Shown: piece by piece, positions 1 through 5,384 of the stretch
Numbering within the stretch: the stretch's first letter is position 1
Layout of the letters: the number at the start of each line of letters is the position of its first letter
Assembly: GCA_023423695.1 (NCBI GenBank)
Contig: JAFAFA010000144.1
Location: 1 to 7,290, forward strand
DNA length: 7,290 nt
Direction of reading: 5' to 3'
Source: Pseudomonadota bacterium
Lineage (GTDB): Bacteria > Pseudomonadota > Alphaproteobacteria > Azospirillales > Azospirillaceae
Notes under the pieces: generated by a model
Databases searched by the model: none
Seen by the model: only the letters and a program-made list of their open reading frames with translations
What the model was told of the DNA's origin: nothing
Position numbers and translations under genes: made by a program

Positions 1-455
1 CGGAAGGCCGGATCGTTCACGTCGGGCGAGAGCGAGAGCGAGCGGTTCATCGGCCCGATCGAGCCGGCCACGTAGCGCCTCTGGTGCGGCGTCTTCGCGC
101 TCCACGCGTCGGCGGCCTGCCGCGCGACCTGCGCGGCGCGCACGTTCATCTCGTAGACGATGTCTTCCAGGTCGTAGTCGGCCTGCGCGACGCGGGTGGC
201 GGTGAACGTGTTGGTCTCGAGGATGTCGGCGCCGGCCTCGAGGTACTGCTCGTGGATCGAGCGGATCATGTCGGGCTGCGTGATGCAGAGCAGATCGCTG
301 TTGCCCTTCACGTCCTTGTGGTGCTCGCGGAAGCGCTCGCCGCGATACTCCGCCTCGCCCGGCTTGTGCTGCTGGATCAGCGTGCCCATCCCGCCGTCGA
401 GGACGAGGATGCGCTTCTCCATGAGGTGGACCAGCTCGTCGGATGTACTGCTCAT
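1..455 (-). CDS. metH: Cobalamin-dependent methionine synthase, N-terminal part (cut by window edge)
   Basis: This is the first 151 codons of 5-methyltetrahydrofolate--homocysteine methyltransferase, a cytoplasmic enzyme that regenerates methionine from homocysteine using methylcobalamin. The visible part is the start of the homocysteine-binding barrel. It has the DGGMGT motif (residues 20-25), ETNTF (80-84), a GSIGP segment (131-135) and SPDVNDPAF (143-151). These match the E. coli MetH N-terminus almost position for position, from recall. The zinc-binding cysteines and the folate, cobalamin and activation domains lie outside the window. The ATG at 453-455 is chosen because an AAGGA ribosome binding site (463-467) sits 7 bases upstream and the N-terminal length fits the family. 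It follows the SahR-like regulator gene by 3 bases, so the two are very probably co-transcribed. The family assignment is firm. Confidence 0.96.
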   Translation of the reverse strand, partial: MSSTSDELVHLMEKRILVLDGGMGTLIQQHKPGEAEYRGERFREHHKDVKGNSDLLCITQPDMIRSIHEQYLEAGADILETNTFTATRVAQADYDLEDIVYEMNVRAAQVARQAADAWSAKTPHQRRYVAGSIGPMNRSLSLSPDVNDPAF

Positions 456-458
456 CGG

Positions 459-1394
459 TTAATCCTTGGACGCGAACGCCGAGACGACCTCGAAGTAGGG
501 CTTGCGGCGCTCGCGGGACGTGACCTCGCAGGTCTCGACCGTCAAGCCCGCCGCGGACAAGAGCTTGCCGAGCTTCTTCGGCGCGAAGCCCGGCACCACG
601 TGCCCATAGGACTCGGCCACCTGCGCGTGGCCGTGCGCGCGCAGCGTGACCACCGCGACGAGGCCCCGAGGCCGCAGCACCCGCGCCGCCTCGGCGAGCG
701 CCTTCTGCGGTTCGCGCACCAGCGTCAGCACGTTGAAGAGCATCACCGCGTCGAAGCTCTGCGCGTCGAAGGGCAGCTCGAGCAGATCTCCATGCGCAAA
801 CTTCACGTTGCCCTGCGCGCGCAGCCGCGCCCGCGCCGCCTCGAGCACCGTCTCGGAGCGATCGAGGCAGGTCACGCTCGTGGCCCGCGGCGCGATCAGC
901 GCGGCCAGCGTGCCGTCCCCGCTCCCCGCGTCGAGCACGTCCCCGAGCCGCATCAGCCCGAGCAGCCCGCGCGCGGTCGCCTCCCAGGTCCGCCCCGGCG
1001 AGTAGTGCCGCTCCATCTGCCCGGCCACGGCCTCCGGCCACGCCGCCTCGCGCGCGTCGATCAGCGCCTGACAGCGCTCGCGATCGGTGTCGAGCACCCG
1101 ATCGTCGAGCTTGTCCTCGAGCAGCGCCCACACCGCCCGCGCCGCCTCCGGCATCGCGTCCGACGCCCGATAGAACGTCGACGCCCCCTGCCGCCGATCG
1201 CGGATCACCCCCGCCTCCCGCAGCTTGCCGAGGTGCGTGCTCACCCGCGACTGCGCCAGCTCGGTCACCTGCGTCAGCTCGGCCACGCTCAGCTCTTCCC
1301 TCGCCAAGAGCGCAAAGAGCCGCACCCGAGTGGGCTCGGCGAAGAGCGAGAGCAGCGAGGACGTGTCGGCGAGCGTGGCGGCCATCGGGTTCAT
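459..1394 (-). CDS. sahR: ArsR-family regulator fused to SAM-methyltransferase-like domain, SahR type
   Basis: This 311-residue protein is probably a transcriptional repressor of methionine-cycle genes that senses S-adenosylhomocysteine. Residues 12-77 form an ArsR-type winged helix, with a recognition helix around 47-64 (AQSRVSTHLGKLREAGVI) and a wing that follows. Residues 140-300 form a class I methyltransferase-like fold with motif I VLDAGSGDGT (153-162), an acidic residue after strand 2 (D178) and a GDLLELPF segment (202-209). The CxC metal site of arsenic or cadmium sensors is missing: the helix reads ELSVAELT (34-41), so metal sensing is unlikely. SahR proteins with this architecture are known in Proteobacteria to control metH, ahcY and metK. 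Here metH is the next gene, 3 bases downstream. The start is M1 or M4 (ATG at 1383-1385); neither has a strong ribosome binding site. It could instead be an active methyltransferase. Confidence 0.85.
   Translation of the reverse strand: MNPMAATLADTSSLLSLFAEPTRVRLFALLAREELSVAELTQVTELAQSRVSTHLGKLREAGVIRDRRQGASTFYRASDAMPEAARAVWALLEDKLDDRVLDTDRERCQALIDAREAAWPEAVAGQMERHYSPGRTWEATARGLLGLMRLGDVLDAGSGDGTLAALIAPRATSVTCLDRSETVLEAARARLRAQGNVKFAHGDLLELPFDAQSFDAVMLFNVLTLVREPQKALAEAARVLRPRGLVAVVTLRAHGHAQVAESYGHVVPGFAPKKLGKLLSAAGLTVETCEVTSRERRKPYFEVVSAFASKD
463..467 (-). promoter_or_regulatory. Ribosome binding site of metH
   Basis: On the minus strand AAGGA lies 7 bases before the metH ATG. It sits inside the last codons of the regulator gene, whose TAA (459-461) falls between this site and the metH start. 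Ribosomes finishing the regulator are therefore placed on the metH start, which suggests translational coupling. Confidence 0.75.
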
Positions 1395-1403
1395 CCGACC
1401 ATC

Positions 1404-1425
1404 GGGATAAGCGGATGCCTATCCC
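1404..1425. promoter_or_regulatory. Inverted repeat, candidate operator of the SahR-like regulator
   Basis: A perfect inverted repeat GGGATA-N10-TATCCC is centred about 20 bases upstream of the regulator start. A second, overlapping pair CATCCG-N14-CGGATG (1392-1397 and 1412-1417) reaches into the start codon. ArsR-type dimers bind such dyads and often repress their own operon. The position over a candidate -10 element and the start codon fits autoregulation. I did not compare it with the published SahR motif, so the assignment rests on position and symmetry alone. Confidence 0.45.
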
Positions 1426-1444
1426 CGGGACGGCGCTGCGTCAA
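1416..1444 (-). promoter_or_regulatory. Candidate sigma70-type promoter for sahR-metH
   Basis: Reading the minus strand, TTGACG (1439-1444) matches the -35 consensus at five of six positions. A 17-base spacer separates it from TAGGCA (1416-1421), a poor -10 match. Transcription would start near 1409, giving a leader of about 15 bases. The -10 falls inside the GGGATA-N10-TATCCC dyad. The weak -10 keeps this tentative. Confidence 0.3.
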
Positions 1445-1518
1445 GCGAGCCGTGCTTGGGTGGGGGGCAGGAGTCGGCCGGTGGCCTCCCGAACGCGTAG
1501 TGCGGTAGAGACTTCCTT

Positions 1519-2535
1519 ATGCCGTCGAAGCCCCACAACCCGACTCTACCGACGTTCTACCTGGACCAGAGCACGCTGTCGGACGCGTTTCGGAGTGCGG
1601 CGGTGTCGCCAACCGGTGCCTCGGCGCCATATCGCCAGCTCTTCGCATGGATCCAAGAGGTTTCCTCGCAGGCGAACCTCTGCCTCTCGCACGCTCACGT
1701 CGTAGAGATGGCCGCGTGGAGCGAAGCGGATGCAATGGCGGCATGGCTGGACTCGTTGGACGTGGTCTGGCTTCGCTCCCATCCAGAGGTGCAGCGGGCG
1801 GAGGACGAGTACCTCGTGCGGCTTGTCGCCGGGTCGGCGAGCAGGGAGGCGCCGAGCCCCTTCGCGCCCTCATTCCTCACGTCGTTCGGTGATCGTGTTA
1901 CGAGCGCGAATCTCAGCGGCATGTTGTCTAACCCGACGATCTTCGGCGCCGTCCAAGGCGCGCGGCAGCGGGCGTCGCAAGGCGAGCGCGATTTCATGCC
2001 CGACTTCCACGCCATGCTGCGTCGCGATCGAGAGATGGCGGCGGCGAGCGGCATTTCCGAGCAACGCCTGCAGGATGGTCTCGCTTACAACATGCGAGTT
2101 GCACTGCGAACGCGTGCGGGCGAAGCGCATGAACGTCTCGTTGAGCGAGCCGACCTCGAGTACCTTGCAACAGGAGCGACGTGGGGATCGGTGCAGGATC
2201 CGTTTGTCGAACGCTACGAGAACGACCCGACAGCCCTGCCGGTGACGCGAATCGTCGAAGCGTACACGCGGGGATTCGAGAGGGAAACGGCGAGCCAGCG
2301 GCCGAACAGCAGGGCTGTGAGGCGCCGACACGCGTCTGCGTTCTTTGACCTTGCGCACGCCGGTGCGGCAGCGGCCTACTGCGACGTCTTTACGTGCGAC
2401 GATTTCACCGCCCGTTGCCTCGGTGACATTCGAGCGCGCTGGAGCCGCTCGCCTCCCGTTGCTCGCAGGCCGGGCGAGGAAGACGCTACTTTCGTCGGGC
2501 GCCTCATGGCGACGTGGCCGCAACCCGCCCCCTAG
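1519..2535 (+). CDS. PIN-like domain protein, putative nuclease
   Basis: This 338-residue protein has the spaced acidic residues of a PIN-like metal-dependent RNase. A first strand ends in FYLDQSTLSD (13-22, acidic D16). SHAHVVEMAAWSE (57-69) provides E63. A C-terminal block FFDLAHAGAAAAYCDVFTCD (275-294) supplies D277, D289 and D294, resembling the last helix and strand of PIN-like proteins (a hydrophobic stretch, then YCDxFxTxD). The middle (about 95-265) is longer than in small VapC toxins (usually about 130 residues) and looks mostly helical and charged, so it is an insertion or extra domain. An in-frame TAG 21 bases upstream leaves this ATG as the natural start. The ribosome binding site is weak. 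GC is lower than in the flanks, suggesting transfer. Its stop overlaps that of the convergent HEPN gene. The assignment rests on motif reading only. Confidence 0.68.
   Translation: MPSKPHNPTLPTFYLDQSTLSDAFRSAAVSPTGASAPYRQLFAWIQEVSSQANLCLSHAHVVEMAAWSEADAMAAWLDSLDVVWLRSHPEVQRAEDEYLVRLVAGSASREAPSPFAPSFLTSFGDRVTSANLSGMLSNPTIFGAVQGARQRASQGERDFMPDFHAMLRRDREMAAASGISEQRLQDGLAYNMRVALRTRAGEAHERLVERADLEYLATGATWGSVQDPFVERYENDPTALPVTRIVEAYTRGFERETASQRPNSRAVRRRHASAFFDLAHAGAAAAYCDVFTCDDFTARCLGDIRARWSRSPPVARRPGEEDATFVGRLMATWPQPAP
2532..2535. other. Shared palindromic stop codons (CTAG) of two convergent genes
   Basis: The plus-strand PIN-like gene ends with TAG at 2533-2535 and the minus-strand HEPN gene ends with TAG read from 2534-2532. 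The palindrome CTAG therefore supplies both stops, leaving no intergenic space and no room for a terminator between the genes. Each transcript must run into the other gene's 3' end. Confidence 0.85.
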
Positions 2536-3635
2536 CTCCCGCCGATCATCTGGTCTGTGATCGAATCGGCCGGCACCCCCGCGTTAAGGCCAAACAGGAG
2601 GACCCTGTGATAGCCCTCCTCCGATGCGCCGTGGCCGCTGCGGTAGAGGTGGCCGGCGCGAATGTGTCCAATAACCGTCGCCGACTCACCGGACCCAAAG
2701 CGCGCTGGGGCATCACGCGCCGCTCGAATGACCGAGAGCCCGTCGGGGTGTAGCGAGGGATGACGTCCGTCGAGTCGTTCGGCGAACGCGAGCACGCTGA
2801 GATAGAGGCGGCGCGCGGAGTGCTCGTCAAACCGTGCGTCGTAGATGGATGGGCTACCTACGTGGAAGAACTTCCCGGCATGACTAAGGCTGACTCTCGG
2901 AAGGAACTCGGCCCACAGCCGTGCGTCCTCTGGGTCGATGCCCATGCGCAGGTCATCGACGCCCTTTGCTAGCTCCGCGAACTCCTCCGTAATCAAGGAG
3001 GCGAGGTCCTCTGCAGCACGCGAAGAATCGCGAGTGCGTCGGTGGCGCAGCTGCTCCACGAAGTCGGGCGGCCGCTTGGCGTCGACCAACCACGCTGCGT
3101 GAAGACGAGCGAAGTACAGTGCCTCCGCGAGAGCGTCGAGAAACGCCTCCCGATCAGCGTCCTTCCAAGCATCGAGGTGGCCCTCTGCGCGAGCGAGAGC
3201 ACTGGCGACGCCTCGATGCTCGAGCCAGTCTCCCAACGAGACGCGGTCGACGTCTATGCCAAGTAGCTGCTGAGCCAGCGTGCGCATCGCAACGGTCGCG
3301 TGCTCGAGGGATTCACGCGCCGCGGGGTCCGATGGGCGGAGCGCCTTGTGCTTCGCGCCGACGCGCAGGTGGTTGAGCCGCTCGAGCCCAGCCACGAACA
3401 CGGCGACGGTCTTCTCCTTCGCTGCGAGCTTTCCAAGCACGCTCGCGAAGCCATCCTTCGGGGCCATCTCGATCCCCTTCACCTCCGCAATAGCAAGGAG
3501 GAGCAGTTCGGCAGCGTCCTGGGCGGCGATGACGGCTTCCGACGCCGCGAACGGGTCGGCGTCATCCAGACGGCGGCGCGCGTTCAGCAGGAGTCGACGA
3601 GCCAAGGTTATCTGCCAGCGAGTGCCTGTGAGCAT
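2532..3635 (-). CDS. HEPN-domain protein with R-x4-H motif, putative RNase or defence-related
   Basis: This 367-residue helical protein is not a family I can name. The N-terminal ~125 residues look like a HEPN domain: a helix around 8-24, AAQDAAELLLLAIAE (37-51), and the signature NHLRVGAKH (88-96), in which R91 and H96 form the R-x4-H pair used for RNA cleavage in HEPN toxins and defence RNases. Asparagine three residues before the arginine is also common. Residues 126-367 are a second, mainly helical region of unknown role, with conserved-looking segments such as WAEFLPRVSLSHAGKFFHVG (241-260). No membrane segment or signal peptide is visible. GC is near 60% in a counted sample, lower than the flanks. 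It converges with the PIN-like gene and diverges from the DUF2199 gene. It might be an inactive HEPN scaffold rather than an enzyme. Confidence 0.7.
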   Translation of the reverse strand: MLTGTRWQITLARRLLLNARRRLDDADPFAASEAVIAAQDAAELLLLAIAEVKGIEMAPKDGFASVLGKLAAKEKTVAVFVAGLERLNHLRVGAKHKALRPSDPAARESLEHATVAMRTLAQQLLGIDVDRVSLGDWLEHRGVASALARAEGHLDAWKDADREAFLDALAEALYFARLHAAWLVDAKRPPDFVEQLRHRRTRDSSRAAEDLASLITEEFAELAKGVDDLRMGIDPEDARLWAEFLPRVSLSHAGKFFHVGSPSIYDARFDEHSARRLYLSVLAFAERLDGRHPSLHPDGLSVIRAARDAPARFGSGESATVIGHIRAGHLYRSGHGASEEGYHRVLLFGLNAGVPADSITDQMIGGS

Positions 3636-3640
3636 GTATC

Positions 3641-3650
3641 CGGGATCCCG
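3641..3650. repeat. Palindrome CGGGATCCCG next to the HEPN gene start
   Basis: A perfect 10-base palindrome ends 5 bases before the HEPN start codon (3635), covering the place where a ribosome binding site would be. It could be a protein-binding site or a small hairpin that hides the translation start. It is short enough to be chance in GC-rich DNA. Confidence 0.3.
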
Positions 3651-3663
3651 AAGGTCCTCACCA

Positions 3664-3691
3664 GTCTACCGTGTGTTGCTGCCGAGTAGAC
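3664..3691. promoter_or_regulatory. Dyad GTCTAC-N16-GTAGAC in a divergent promoter region
   Basis: Two perfect inverted 6-base arms (3664-3669 and 3686-3691) have centres 22 bases apart, close to two turns of the helix. They lie in the 139-base space between the divergent HEPN and DUF2199 genes. On the minus strand the right-hand end of the dyad overlaps TAGACT, a four-of-six match to a -10 element, about 30 bases before the HEPN start. The geometry suits a dimeric repressor, but no regulator gene for it is evident nearby. Confidence 0.35.
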
Positions 3692-3725
3692 CCGGTGTAC
3701 TGCCGCGCGAGGACGGATGCTCGTG

Positions 3726-3746
3726 GGGCTCGCTTCGATCGAGCCC
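3726..3746. repeat. Inverted repeat upstream of the DUF2199 gene
   Basis: Perfect arms GGGCTCG and CGAGCCC (3726-3732 and 3740-3746) flank a 7-base loop. The repeat ends 28 bases before the DUF2199 start, so it could be an operator or a hairpin in the mRNA leader. No T-run follows on either strand, so a terminator is unlikely. Confidence 0.35.
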
Positions 3747-3774
3747 GGCGAGGAGCTCTGGTAGCCTGGACCCG

Positions 3775-4275
3775 ATGGCCATCTCGTTCGAGTGCGCGAC
3801 CTGCGGTCGGGTCCATGAGGGCCTCCCTGCGTTCGGTGGCCCTATGCCCACGCCGGTGGCGGCGATGACGGCGGAAGAGCGGGCCAGGCGGGTCGAGCTC
3901 AGCTCCGACATGTGCGTCGTGGACGAGAGCAGCTTCTTCCTTCTCGGCTGCTTGGACCTGCCGATCCGCGACACCGACGAAGCGTTCCGGTTTCTGGTCT
4001 GGGTGTCGCAGAGCGAGCAGAGCTTCGCGAACGCGTTCGCGCTCTGGGAGACACCCGGACGCGAAGCGACCCCGCCGACGTTCGGATGGCTGAGCACCGA
4101 GGTGCCCCTCTACCCGCGGACGGTGGGCCTGCAGACACAGGTCCACACGCAACCGGTGGGCGTCCGTCCGTCAGTCGTCCTCGAACCGAGCGAGCACCCG
4201 CTCGCGATCGACCAGCGCGACGGCATCAGCCGTGAGCGCGCGATCGAGATGGCCACGGCACTGCTCCACGGATGA
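3775..4275 (+). CDS. DUF2199 family protein
   Basis: This 166-residue soluble protein belongs to DUF2199 by its sequence layout. It opens with CATCGRVHEGLPAFGGP (C7 and C10 form a CxxC pair). A DMCVVDESSFFLLGCLDLP segment follows, then FLVWVSQSEQSFANAFALW, a FGWLSTEVPLYPRT block, and the late HTQPVGVRPSVVLEPSEHPL and AIDQRDGI signature. The biochemical function of the family is unknown. The CxxC with H14 might bind metal, but only two cysteines are in that cluster. The start at 3775 gives the usual family length (about 150-170 residues); an open frame continues upstream but does not resemble the family. The ribosome binding site is poor. It diverges from the HEPN gene and converges on the helical protein gene, with a shared hairpin terminator between them. 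No signal peptide is visible. Confidence 0.9.
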   Translation: MAISFECATCGRVHEGLPAFGGPMPTPVAAMTAEERARRVELSSDMCVVDESSFFLLGCLDLPIRDTDEAFRFLVWVSQSEQSFANAFALWETPGREATPPTFGWLSTEVPLYPRTVGLQTQVHTQPVGVRPSVVLEPSEHPLAIDQRDGISRERAIEMATALLHG

Positions 4276-4281
4276 GCTCGC

Positions 4282-4320
4282 GCGAACGCGCCGCTCGGCG
4301 GGGCCGGGCGGCGCGTTCGT
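4282..4320. terminator. Strong GC hairpin between convergent genes, probable bidirectional terminator
   Basis: Perfect 12-base arms (4283-4294 and 4308-4319, CGAACGCGCCGC and its complement) are extended inward by a T-G pair and CGGC/GCCG around a GGG loop. The result is an almost continuous stem of about 17 pairs. It lies 7 bases after the DUF2199 stop and 11 bases beyond the stop of the opposing gene. There is no long T-run on either side, which is common for terminators in high-GC genomes but leaves some doubt. Confidence 0.65.
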
Positions 4321-4330
4321 TAGGACCCGC

Positions 4331-5038
4331 TCAGCACTTGGAGAAGAGGTTCTCGAGCTCGGCGTCGCCCTGGACGGCGGCGCGGATCATCAGGTAGTTC
4401 GCGTCCCACTTCTTCTTCTGGCGGGCGACGGCGGCCGCTTCGCGGGCGGTGGCCTCGGCGGCCTTGCGCTGGTTCTTGCCGAGGAGGTTCTGCTCTTCGG
4501 CGTCGGCGTGGAGCTGCTCGAGCACGGCGCGATCCATGCCGCGGCTCGCGAGCTCGTCGACGATCAGCGAGCGCTCCGGACGGAGGAGCGATGCGGTGAA
4601 GTTCGCGAGGGCCTCGATCAGCGCGGGCTTGTCCTCGCGCTCGACGCGCACCCGCTTGACCTCTTCGCTCTCGGCGAGCTCGGCGTCGATCGGCGGCAGC
4701 TTGCGGGTGCGATAGCGCGTGAACGTGAGCGCGATCAGGAAGGTGGCCAGGGCCTTGTGGCCCGCCTCCAACAGGGTGTCGATCGTCGCGGGGAGCCGGT
4801 TCTTGAGCTGCTCGCCGCGCTCCAGGATCTCGTCGGTGCGGTCGGCGCGCTCGACCAGCTCGGTCTGGTTGTCGGCCAGCTGGTTCTTCTGGTCGACGTC
4901 GGCCTCTCTCGCCTCGTTCCCCCCGGTGATGATCACATCGAGGTCCGCGTCCTTGATCCCCGCATCCTTCGCTCGCGCGGTGCCCTTCAGCTTCCGGGCG
5001 AGCTCGGTGCGGTTCTTCACTCGTTCCCCATACGCCAT
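4331..5038 (-). CDS. Hypothetical charged helical protein (coiled-coil-like)
   Basis: This 235-residue soluble protein is not one I recognise. It is rich in Glu, Lys, Arg and Ala and looks nearly all helical. The N-terminal stretch GERVKNRTELARKLKGTARA (4-23) is basic. Residues 45-82 look like a coiled coil (VDQKNQLADNQTELVERADR), and 180-210 form another long charged helix. A hydrophobic patch ALATFLIALTF (96-106) is too short and too interrupted for a membrane segment. The protein ends in ELENLFSKC, with its only cysteine last. The start at 5036-5038 is set by a perfect GGAGG (5045-5049), 6 bases upstream; a longer frame starting 31 codons earlier lacks this support. It is transcribed alone, with a candidate promoter just upstream and a hairpin after its stop. 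Confidence 0.8.
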   Translation of the reverse strand: MAYGERVKNRTELARKLKGTARAKDAGIKDADLDVIITGGNEAREADVDQKNQLADNQTELVERADRTDEILERGEQLKNRLPATIDTLLEAGHKALATFLIALTFTRYRTRKLPPIDAELAESEEVKRVRVEREDKPALIEALANFTASLLRPERSLIVDELASRGMDRAVLEQLHADAEEQNLLGKNQRKAAEATAREAAAVARQKKKWDANYLMIRAAVQGDAELENLFSKC

Positions 5039-5044
5039 CGTTGC

Positions 5045-5049
5045 CCTCC
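5045..5049 (-). promoter_or_regulatory. Ribosome binding site GGAGG of the helical protein gene
   Basis: A full Shine-Dalgarno core GGAGG on the minus strand lies 6 bases before the ATG at 5038. It settles the start in favour of the MAYGERVKN form over the 31-codon-longer frame. Confidence 0.85.
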
Positions 5050-5068
5050 GAATGTGTGGTGCTCTGGC

Positions 5069-5097
5069 AGGGTACGTGAGGCACGACGGCGTGCCAA
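5069..5097 (-). promoter_or_regulatory. Candidate promoter of the helical protein gene, with internal dyad
   Basis: On the minus strand TTGGCA (5092-5097, five of six -35 positions) is followed after exactly 17 bases by TACCCT (5069-5074, three of six -10 positions). This predicts a leader of about 23 bases ending in the GGAGG site. Between the two boxes lies a perfect dyad GGCACG-N4-CGTGCC (5080-5085 and 5090-5095), well placed for a repressor or a MerR-like activator. A sigma54 reading was tested and fails because the GG-to-GC spacing is one base too long. Confidence 0.38.
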
Positions 5098-5161
5098 CGG
5101 TGGCAAAACGCCTCTCGCAGCCCAAGTACACTGACGGTTTTGTGGTTTCGTGTCAGCGATT

Positions 5162-5349
5162 CGTCCTCTTCGGCCGGCGGCGTCCGCCTTTCGGCCGGCG
5201 GCGTCTGCCTCTCGGCCGGCGGCGTGTGGGTCTCGGCCGTCGGCGTGTGGGAGGTGGCTCCGCCGAGTGTCCTCTTCGGCCGTCGGCGTGCGCCTCTCGG
5301 CCGTCGGCGTCCGCCTTTCGGCCGGCGGCGTGTGGGTCGGCGGCTGCGG
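5162..5349. repeat. Degenerate 21-base tandem repeat (minisatellite), about nine units
   Basis: Units of 21 bases share the core TTCGGCCGGCGGCGT or the variant TCTCGGCCGTCGGCGT. Full units start at 5181, 5202, 5223, 5287, 5308 and 5329. Shorter 19-base units start at 5162 and 5268, and a diverged unit starts at 5244. The units at 5181 and 5308 are identical. The order short unit, CGCC-type units, GTGTGGG-type unit occurs twice, so a block of several units was probably duplicated. The step from 5244 to 5287 is 43 bases, which shifts the reading frame, so no frame reads the whole array as a clean peptide repeat. Each unit contains the palindrome CGGCCG or GGCC, so neighbouring units can pair. 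The array lies after the stop of the lipoprotein gene and upstream of the helical protein's promoter. Confidence 0.85.
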
Positions 5350-5384
5350 CGTGTGCTTTCGACCCTCCGATCGAGCGCGATCGG

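Noticed and set aside
84..1508. A 474-codon open frame on the plus strand
   Set aside because: It lies antisense to metH and the SahR-like gene, both of which match known families. Its product is Arg/Leu/His-rich without any recognisable motif, as expected for an antisense frame in high-GC DNA.
3280..3774. N-terminal extension of the DUF2199 frame
   Set aside because: The frame is open for 165 codons upstream but lies antisense to the HEPN gene. The DUF2199 family layout starts at the ATG at 3775.
5080..5097. Sigma54 promoter (TGGCAC with a downstream GC)
   Set aside because: The GG to GC distance is 13 bases rather than 12, and the -12 element lacks the TTGC form.
4232..5134. A 300-codon plus-strand open frame
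   Set aside because: It is antisense to the helical protein gene, which has a perfect ribosome binding site. The plus-strand frame has low-complexity composition and no start signal.
5162..5349. CRISPR array
   Set aside because: The units are directly adjacent at 21 bases, with no unique spacers and no cas genes nearby.
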